Positions 54,924 through 60,554 of a stretch of DNA of 60,554 nt are shown here, piece by piece; positions within the stretch are counted from its first letter, which is position 1, and every line of letters begins with the position of its first letter. Under the pieces are notes generated by a model. That model worked only from the letters and a program-made list of their open reading frames with translations, was not told the origin of the DNA and made no database searches. The stretch comes from an uncultured Collinsella sp. (GTDB taxonomy: Bacteria > Actinomycetota > Coriobacteriia > Coriobacteriales > Coriobacteriaceae): the NCBI GenBank assembly GCA_900541125.1, contig UQIK01000014.1, forward strand, positions 1 to 60,554, given 5' to 3'. A program made the position numbers and the translations under genes.

Positions 54924-55565
54924 ATGGAAACGGATAAGACCGGTTATGTGAGCGTTGGTGCCCGGATCGAGGATAAGGTCATGCCCGACCGCGTGATCTT
55001 TAGCATTGGCTTTGGCGGCCGCTTTGATACCAAGGAGGCGTGCCTGGACGATTACAACGCCGATCGCGCCAAGGTCGCCGCTGCGCTGGCGCCCTTTGGT
55101 CTGGATGACGAGTTAACGTGTCGCCGGTACACCTGCTATGCGCAGACGACGCGCAAAAGGGCAATCATCGTGGGCTACGACTACTATGCGTACGGCACGG
55201 TTGCCGCGCCTGTCGATTCGGTTGACTGTGCGGCTGTGTGGGCGGCGCTCAACACCTGCGGATCGCATGCCGACATGAACATTCGATTTGAACTTGCGGA
55301 TGAGCGCGCGGCGGAGGACGTCCTGATTGCCCGCGCTGTCGAGCGCGCCCGCGGTAATGCACAGGCGCTTGCTGCGGCGGCGGGGGCCAAGCTGGGCGGC
55401 ATCAAGCATATCTCGTATAACAGCCGGCCGGGGGATTATGGTGGGGTGTACTGCGCTGCCATGGGCGCTCCCGATGGGGCATCCGGAGGCCTTGGAGAAA
55501 CGGTGCTGGATCCGGAACCCATCGAGGTCGAGTGCTCTGTGGACGTGGAGTGGTGGCTGGAATAG
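54924..55565 (+). CDS. SIMPL (DUF541) domain-containing protein
   Basis: 213 aa. VSVGARIEDKVMPDRVIFSIGFGG at the N terminus, the repeated Lys/Ala-rich helices (AVERARGNAQALAAAAGAKLGGIKHISY, quoted in part as RARGNAQALAAAAGAKLG) and the ending EVECSVDVEWWLE match the SIMPL/DUF541 fold. Most members are secreted or membrane-bound; this one has no signal peptide or membrane segment, so it is probably cytoplasmic. Biochemical role unknown. ATG 54924 follows GGAAAGGA. Confidence 0.8.
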   Translation: METDKTGYVSVGARIEDKVMPDRVIFSIGFGGRFDTKEACLDDYNADRAKVAAALAPFGLDDELTCRRYTCYAQTTRKRAIIVGYDYYAYGTVAAPVDSVDCAAVWAALNTCGSHADMNIRFELADERAAEDVLIARAVERARGNAQALAAAAGAKLGGIKHISYNSRPGDYGGVYCAAMGAPDGASGGLGETVLDPEPIEVECSVDVEWWLE

Positions 55566-55610
55566 CGGAAGAGTCGGGCGAGCGTCGAGACTTCATGACT
55601 GAAAAACCAT

Positions 55611-55639
55611 TTGTTAAGCCCGACGTCCGTGGGTAAAAT
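55611..55639 (+). promoter_or_regulatory. strong promoter of a candidate small RNA
   Basis: TTGTTA (55611-55616), a 17-base spacer and TAAAAT (55634-55639). No protein gene with a ribosome site follows within 380 bases, but a terminator does at 55818. Confidence 0.6.
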
Positions 55640-55645
55640 GAGGTC

Positions 55646-55863
55646 GACGGCAGCCCAAGTGGTGAAGAGCTGGGCAGCGCCGTTGCTTGGTCAAGAGGTC
55701 AGTGCCTTAATGGCAGCGACTTGTTATGCTTCGAATGCTGCTTGAGTGCCTCGGAAAGTTCGATAAGCGCCGTGAAGAGCGAGACCAAAGCAACCAAGAG
55801 CTCTACGAGCTCTGATGGGCCCGGGATGACCGCTGATTCAAGTCACCGGGCCTAAATCTTTTT
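55646..55863 (+). ncRNA. candidate small RNA of about 215 nt, with opposed mini-ORFs
   Basis: Defined by the promoter at 55611 and an intrinsic-type terminator at 55818-55863 (GGCCCGG/CCGGGCC plus TGAC/GTCA, then TAAATCTTTTT). Within it a plus-strand 29-codon ORF (55726-55815, MLRMLLECLGKFDKRR start) and, in exact antisense register, a minus-strand frame ending at 55699 that encodes a hydrophobic then basic peptide (ELLVALVSLFTALIELSEAL then KQHSKHNK). Neither has a good ribosome site. A regulatory RNA, or an antisense RNA to a small hydrophobic toxin, are both possible. Confidence 0.4.
55818..55863 (+). terminator. terminator of the candidate small RNA
   Basis: GGCCCGG (55818-55824) with CCGGGCC (55846-55852) and TGAC (55827-55830) with GTCA (55842-55845), followed by TAAATCTTTTT. 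The T-run begins after a short A-rich gap, so efficiency is uncertain. Confidence 0.6.
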
Positions 55864-55946
55864 CATGCATTTGAATAGAGCGGGCGATTCTCTTGGGGCC
55901 GTCTGCATGGCGTGCGACCAGCGCATGGTATTGCGCCCCGCTTTCA

Positions 55947-55983
55947 TGTCCGCACGAGCGCCTATCCTTACGGCAATGTAGCC
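55947..55983 (+). promoter_or_regulatory. 37-bp element shared with the SIMPL gene, copy 2
   Basis: Second copy of the element at 54865-54901 (30 of 37 identical), here 43 bases before the exonuclease start. It contains TATCCT at 55963-55968, the same hexamer as the rpsL -10. The stretch 55864-55946 before it shows nothing else I can support. Confidence 0.5.
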
Positions 55984-56025
55984 GCTTATGTAACGAGCGG
56001 CATTTGACGGAGAAAGGCCCTGACC

Positions 56026-56760
56026 GTGCCAGAAAAAAAGACGCCGTGTATCTCGGCTATCGATACGACGAACTTTGCGCGCCAGATCGTGCTGGACTTT
56101 GAGTTTGCGCCGGTGCCAAAGCAGCGCCAGCGCCGTGGACTGCGCAATGAGATTATCGAGGTCGGCGCCGTCAAGCTCGATTACCACGGCAACGTTATGG
56201 GCGAGTTCTCGCAGTTTGTGCAGACAGAATTTACCGAAGGCGTTGCGGTCCCCGTCCGCGAGCTTACGGGGATATCGGCCGTGGACACCGCGATGGCCGA
56301 TCCGCTCTATGTGGTGATCAAAAGGCTCAGCGATTGGATTGGTCGCTACTCCGCCCAGGTGGTCTGCTGGAGCGGGGCGGATCGTCGACAGCTTTTGACC
56401 GAGTGCCAGGCAAAGCATATTGACCTTGCTGCATTTCCTACGGACTGGGTCGACCTGCAGGCGTTTTACACCTCGATCATGGACGTGGGCAGCCACGGGT
56501 GCGTCTCTTTGAGTGACGCGGCGACGTGGTTTGGCATTGAGTTCGACGAGTCGACGGGTTATGCTCACAGCGCCTTAGCCGATGCGTGCGTGACCGCCAA
56601 GCTGCTCAAGCAGATGATGGAGGGGGACTATCACGTGAGTCCGCGCGCCCAGGAAGTCCGCCAACGGTGGGGGATGGGCGAGCGACCCCAGACGCGCCTT
56701 TCCAGTAAGTGCCCCGAGCTGGGCGACCTGCTGCTAAAGCTAAAGGCGGAGGGGAGGTAG
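56026..56760 (+). CDS. DEDDh-type 3'-5' exonuclease
   Basis: 244 aa, DnaQ-like. The four acids and histidine are visible: Asp24 and Glu26 in VLDFEFAPV, Asp119 in WSGADRR, His181 and Asp186 in YAHSALADACV. Such enzymes proofread DNA or trim DNA/RNA ends. An internal stretch NEIIEVGAVKLDYHGNV is standard for the family. GTG start at 56026, about 10 bases after GGAGAAAGG. There is no polymerase or helicase domain. Its precise substrate is unknown. Confidence 0.87.
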   Translation: MPEKKTPCISAIDTTNFARQIVLDFEFAPVPKQRQRRGLRNEIIEVGAVKLDYHGNVMGEFSQFVQTEFTEGVAVPVRELTGISAVDTAMADPLYVVIKRLSDWIGRYSAQVVCWSGADRRQLLTECQAKHIDLAAFPTDWVDLQAFYTSIMDVGSHGCVSLSDAATWFGIEFDESTGYAHSALADACVTAKLLKQMMEGDYHVSPRAQEVRQRWGMGERPQTRLSSKCPELGDLLLKLKAEGR

Positions 56761-56985
56761 GCGGAGCGGACAATATTGTCGTTTTCGCCTGCGAAGAAGG
56801 AATCAATTAACTACAAAGTGTGGATGGCTTCTAGTGAAGATTTAAACACCAGACTATGGAAGGGTTATCGAGCCATTGGGACTGCAACATTCGCCCATCG
56901 CAAGACGTCGCTTGTTCAAATTGGGACGCTCCACATCCTATGAAATGGTAATGCGGAGCGTCCCTGGAAGTCTGTCTTCTGTTAC
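56761..56985. other. gene-free gap with inverted repeat between exonuclease and hsdR
   Basis: GGGACGCTCC (56923-56932) and GGAGCGTCCC (56955-56964) form a perfect 10-bp inverted repeat with a 22-base loop near the end of the convergent hsdR gene, possibly a transcription end signal. A 39-codon frame from ATG 56824 (MASSEDLNTRLWKGYRAIGT) runs through the first arm; it may be a gene remnant, but I cannot support it. Confidence 0.5.
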
Positions 56986-59898
56986 CTAATAGTAGAGTTC
57001 GATATACGAATACGCCTTATCAAAAAGAGCCTGGTCTTTGAGCTTGTAGCGCATCCATAGAATGGCACGGAGCTGTTTTTTAACCTCTTTCACGCCAGCC
57101 GTGGTAGCTTGCCAGCCGTCGAAGCGGGTTATCTTAACGATCTCGTCGATGTCATTGACGATGTTCTCGACGATGATAGGCGTGTCGCCGTTCTTGATGC
57201 CGTTAAAGAGCTCAGTGAGAGCAGCCTTTCCCTTGTCCTCCTCTTCCTCGGGCACGACTTCCTTTTCGGCGGCTCGTGCTTCTTTGGCGAGGTCGATGAG
57301 CATCTTGAGGAACTCGACGCTGTTGATGAGACCTTGCTCGTGACGTTCCCTCAGGTCCTCCAGGCGCTCGCCGAGCTTCTGGAACTTGCCATTCTTATCG
57401 TGTCTGCGGATTCGGGCGACGAGATCTATCTCCAGCTTACGCGTGATTTTCTCGGTATTGCTCTTGTCGTTGATGAAGTGCTCGATCATGTCCTCGTCGA
57501 GTTCAAGGATGTCGTCATCGTCTCGGACTCTCTCGACGGTGATGTTCTCGTGCACGAGCTCGATTGTCTTGGGCCCGAGCGCTGCCCAGATGAGCTTCCC
57601 GCGATTGTCTACCGGTCTCACGGAATCGTAGACCTGCGAGAGCCAGATGAAATCGGGCTTGTAGGGATTGAGACATGGGTCGGGCGAAAGCGCTTCCCAC
57701 GCTCTGTTCAAGACCGAGAAGTCGGCCCCGAACTGGTCTTTCACCTTTGTCGTTGGCAGGCATTGCTGGGCTTCGAGAAGGGATTCCCAATCTGCACTGC
57801 GGCGATCTTTGACCGTTGAGAAGTACTCGAGGCAGTAATGCATGAGTCTGGGCAGTTCGGCCTTTACCTCGTCGATGTTGGTTATAACCTTCTGCACCTC
57901 GGCCTCGTCGAAGTGCAGAGACTTGGCGACGTTGTCGAAGAGGCCGATATAGTCGACAATGAGACCGAATGTCTTCTCATCGTTGTAGACGCGGTTGGTT
58001 CGACAGATTGCCTGCAACAGCGTGTGGTCGCGCAAGGGCTTGTCAAGGTACTGAGTTTGCAGGATGGGCGCATCGAACCCCGTGAGCAGCTTTGCAGTGA
58101 CGATGAGAATCTTGAGCGGATCGTCCGGGTCGCGGAAACGGTCAAGGAGCTTTTCTTCGGCATCGCGATCTCGACGGTATGCCTTGTAGCGGTCTTCCTT
58201 ATCGTTGTTCGTGTCCATGACGATGGTGACTGCATCAACGCCCAAGAGCTTGTCGAGCTCCTCCTTATACAGCAGGCAGCACTCTCGGTCGTAGCAGACT
58301 ACCTGCGCCTTGAAGCCGTCGGGCTCAACCTTTGACTTGAAGTGCCTGGCGATGTGCTCGCATACCTTGTGGATGCGGTCGGGGGCCTTCATGACGGACT
58401 CGATCTTGACGCGCCTGGTGAGTTCCGCCTTGTTCTCTTTGCTGAGGTTTCGGGTCATTTCGTCAAAGGCGGCGTTCACGACCTCTTGGTTGACGTGGAG
58501 CTCGACGGGAACGGTTTCAAAATGGAGCGGCAATGTGGCGTGGTCGCGGATGGAGTCGGCGAAGGAATAGCGGCTCATGTAGCCGGACTTGTCCTCTTTT
58601 GCACCGAAGGTGTGGAACGTGTTCTTGTCGGTTCGGTTGATGGGCGTGCCGGTCAAGCCGAAGAAGAAGGCGTTTGGCAAGGCGAGTCGCATCTTCTCGC
58701 CGAGGTCGCCCTCTTGGGTGCGGTGCGCCTCGTCGACCATGAGGATGATGTTCTCGCGCTCGTTGAGAATCCCCGCAACCTCGCCGAATTTGAAGATGGT
58801 GGTGATGAGGATCTTTCTCATGTCCTGCTTGAAGAAGGACTCAAGCTCCTCCTTGCTGCCGGCGCTTGCGAGGTTGGGGATATCGGATGCGTTGAAGGTC
58901 CCCGTGATCTGGGTCTCGAGGTCGATTCGGTCATCCACGATGACGACGGTCGGGTTCTTGAGTTCGGGGACCATGCGCAGCTTCTGGGCGGCGAATACCA
59001 TGAGCAGTGACTTTCCTGAGCCTTGGAAATGCCAAATGAGGCCACGCTTCGGGTATCCTGCGCGGACGCGGTCTACGATGAGGTTCGCGCCCTCGAACTG
59101 TTGGTAGCGACAGATCAGCTTGATGCGTCGATGCTTCTTGTCGGTGGCGAAGAGCGTGAAGAACTGGAAGATGTCCATGACGTTCGTGGGGGTTAGCATG
59201 GACGCCATGCTTCTCTTAACGTCGGCAAGTGTGCCCTCGCTCTTCTTGTCGCCCGCATGCCAGGGTCCCCACATCTCGGGAGGCATGTTCACTGACCCGT
59301 AGCGATAGCATTTTCCTTCGCTGGCGAAGTTGATGGCGCTACAGACGAACATCTGCGGGATGCTCTTCTCATATTTAGCGATGTCGCCAGCGCCGTCGAG
59401 CCAGGTTATCGAATCGCGCACCGGCGTCTTGAACTCGCCGATGACGAGCGGAAATCCATTGACAAGAAGGACGAGGTCGAGGCGCTTGCCGCCCTGCTCC
59501 TGGGGGTAGACCCACTGGTTGGTGACGATGTACTCGTTTTTGTCAAGATCGCCGTCCGCCGCCGTGCCAAAGAAGCGGATGGGGACCATGCGGCCGTCTT
59601 TGCCGTAGGGGAATGAGTTCTCCTCGATGACGAGCTTTTTGAACCGCTCGTTGGTGGAGACCAGGTTCTGCGGACTTGTGGACTGAATGAGGGCCCTGAG
59701 TCGGTAGATGATCTCGTCGGCGCGATCGGGGTCTTCTGCGATCTCCGGGTTAAGCCTGATGAGGGCGTCCTTGACCATGGGCTCGACCATGACGTCGGCA
59801 TGGCGGCGCGGGAGGTCTTCGGCAGCCACGTATCTCCAGCCAAGGCTGGCAAGCGCCTCGACGCTCATTTGCTCGATGGTGTTGTCCTCGTTAAACAT
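56986..59898 (-). CDS. hsdR: type I restriction enzyme, R (helicase-nuclease) subunit
   Basis: 970 aa, typical length. Nuclease domain with Asp141, Glu155 and Lys157 in RLDLVLLVNGFPLVIGEFKT (residues 139-158). Translocase motor with Walker A FQGSGKSLL (about 293), motif II VDEAH (about 385), TGTPINR (about 410), later LLTGFDAP and QAICRTNR motifs. It cuts unmethylated DNA after ATP-driven translocation, in complex with HsdM and HsdS. The start overlaps the hsdS stop by 8 bases on the same strand. AT-richer and with less biased codons than the core genes. hsdM is presumably past the right edge. Confidence 0.95.
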   Translation of the reverse strand: MFNEDNTIEQMSVEALASLGWRYVAAEDLPRRHADVMVEPMVKDALIRLNPEIAEDPDRADEIIYRLRALIQSTSPQNLVSTNERFKKLVIEENSFPYGKDGRMVPIRFFGTAADGDLDKNEYIVTNQWVYPQEQGGKRLDLVLLVNGFPLVIGEFKTPVRDSITWLDGAGDIAKYEKSIPQMFVCSAINFASEGKCYRYGSVNMPPEMWGPWHAGDKKSEGTLADVKRSMASMLTPTNVMDIFQFFTLFATDKKHRRIKLICRYQQFEGANLIVDRVRAGYPKRGLIWHFQGSGKSLLMVFAAQKLRMVPELKNPTVVIVDDRIDLETQITGTFNASDIPNLASAGSKEELESFFKQDMRKILITTIFKFGEVAGILNERENIILMVDEAHRTQEGDLGEKMRLALPNAFFFGLTGTPINRTDKNTFHTFGAKEDKSGYMSRYSFADSIRDHATLPLHFETVPVELHVNQEVVNAAFDEMTRNLSKENKAELTRRVKIESVMKAPDRIHKVCEHIARHFKSKVEPDGFKAQVVCYDRECCLLYKEELDKLLGVDAVTIVMDTNNDKEDRYKAYRRDRDAEEKLLDRFRDPDDPLKILIVTAKLLTGFDAPILQTQYLDKPLRDHTLLQAICRTNRVYNDEKTFGLIVDYIGLFDNVAKSLHFDEAEVQKVITNIDEVKAELPRLMHYCLEYFSTVKDRRSADWESLLEAQQCLPTTKVKDQFGADFSVLNRAWEALSPDPCLNPYKPDFIWLSQVYDSVRPVDNRGKLIWAALGPKTIELVHENITVERVRDDDDILELDEDMIEHFINDKSNTEKITRKLEIDLVARIRRHDKNGKFQKLGERLEDLRERHEQGLINSVEFLKMLIDLAKEARAAEKEVVPEEEEDKGKAALTELFNGIKNGDTPIIVENIVNDIDEIVKITRFDGWQATTAGVKEVKKQLRAILWMRYKLKDQALFDKAYSYIELYY

Positions 59899-60554
59899 CT
59901 CCGAGTCCTAACTCCTGGTTCAAGATTTTCTTCGTCGTGGCGTTTAGCTCATCGAGGGCCTTTTGTACGGCAAATTTCGATTTGTCGACCTGAAGCACGA
60001 AGTCGGTGAACTCCTCCTGGAGTTCGAGCGGAGGAACTATAATGCTCGTCCTTCCAATTACGTTTAGATGGAGGTGTTTTACAGCAATCCCCTTAACGCC
60101 GCCTGTAAATTGGTCCTGCACTCTTGCGCTTTTTAGTTGTTCTCGTAGGAATACTCCATCAAGAATGTCGCGACGGTATTTGAGGACAGCGAGACTTTCG
60201 AATAGACCGATTGGAAAATCGACATCGACAATAGCCGGCATACCAAGTGATCCACTTTTTGTAAGAAGCACATCGCCGATTTGGGTTTCACAACGTTTTT
60301 GAATGGACTCATATTCATCCGTGCTTATATGCTTGATGTCGCTGAAATCTAGTTTGCCATCTGATGTGACATTCTTCGCAGAAATGAATGCAATTCCAGT
60401 TTCTTGATATTGGGGCGTTTTATGGGTGCCATCAGTAATTTTCGTGCATGCTTGTGAGAGGGGAATCAGCGGAAACTCTTTCTTGGAAAATATTTCGACA
60501 AATTGTGATTTGACGATGTCGTCGCAGGCGGCAAGCAAGCCGCGGTAACACCCC
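59891..60554 (-). CDS. hsdS: type I restriction enzyme, S (specificity) subunit, C-terminal part
   Basis: About 220 residues visible; the frame stays open to the right edge, so the gene start and the first target-recognition domain are outside. Visible from the edge: central conserved helix ACDDIVKSQFVEIF, then a second target-recognition domain (FPLIPLSQACTKITDGTHKT to VKGIAVKHLHLNVIG) and a C-terminal conserved helix LQEEFTDFVLQVDKSKFAVQ. HsdS sets the DNA sequence recognised by the complex. Low GC relative to the window, as usual for exchanged specificity genes. It overlaps hsdR. Confidence 0.85.
   Translation of the reverse strand, partial: GCYRGLLAACDDIVKSQFVEIFSKKEFPLIPLSQACTKITDGTHKTPQYQETGIAFISAKNVTSDGKLDFSDIKHISTDEYESIQKRCETQIGDVLLTKSGSLGMPAIVDVDFPIGLFESLAVLKYRRDILDGVFLREQLKSARVQDQFTGGVKGIAVKHLHLNVIGRTSIIVPPLELQEEFTDFVLQVDKSKFAVQKALDELNATTKKILNQELGLGDV

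Noticed and set aside
56824..56943. 39-codon ORF after the exonuclease gene
   Set aside because: No ribosome site, no similarity recognised, and its end runs through an arm of an inverted repeat; it may be a remnant, but I cannot support it.

Overview
The window is a high-GC Gram-positive chromosome segment, best explained as a member of the Coriobacteriia (Collinsella-like). Reasons: actinobacterial-type RpoB (1163 aa) and RpoC, FabK as the only enoyl-ACP reductase in sight, a split and rearranged ribosomal-protein superoperon, and an anaerobic SsnA/YgfK/XdhD-type purine cluster typical of gut anaerobes. The genus assignment is an inference from sequence recognition, not from a search.

Layout. 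1-16.4 kb: information-processing core in the order rplJ-rplL, galU, rpoB-rpoC, an ECF sigma factor with its membrane anti-sigma-like partner, then rpsL-rpsG-fusA-rpsJ. tuf is absent between fusA and rpsJ. 16.4-26.6 kb: biotin protein ligase, divergent from a complete type II fatty-acid synthesis operon (fabH, acpP, fabK, fabD, fabG, fabF, accB, fabZ, accC and an accD-accA fusion). The ligase presumably biotinylates the AccB encoded there. 26.6-29.8 kb: an orphan PTS EIIC protein, a CDF metal exporter and a histidine phosphatase. 29.8-36.1 kb: the rest of the S10 operon, rplC to rplX, ending in a terminator without rplE onward. 36.1-41.6 kb: REP-like repeats, a Gfo/Idh oxidoreductase with its DeoR-type regulator, an RluA-type pseudouridine synthase and a U32 peptidase. 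41.9-52.8 kb: RidA, a YheO-type regulator, an NCS2 purine permease and a ssnA-ygfK-ferredoxin-xdh operon for anaerobic purine/urate turnover. 52.8-60.5 kb: accessory region with two 62-bp-period hairpin arrays around an AbiEi-like/nuclease gene, a SIMPL-domain protein, a candidate small RNA, a DEDDh exonuclease and a type I restriction locus (hsdR and partial hsdS) running off the right edge.

Most notable observations: (1) the beta' subunit carries, at its extreme C terminus, a domain that aligns without gaps to the DNA-binding alpha-CTD of RNA polymerase, with the residues equivalent to alpha R265, N268, G296 and K298 kept; (2) two tandem arrays of imperfect hairpins with an exact 62-bp period, one with mirror symmetry, bracket a restriction-like gene; (3) ribosomal promoters share a box, and two ribosomal leaders share a hairpin whose stem change is compensated; (4) paired operators precede fabH and a Fur-like box lies over the purine permease promoter; (5) RpsL naturally has Arg at the streptomycin-resistance position 88.

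All calls were made by eye. Domain assignments rest on recognised motifs and family resemblance, and small regulatory sites are predictions.
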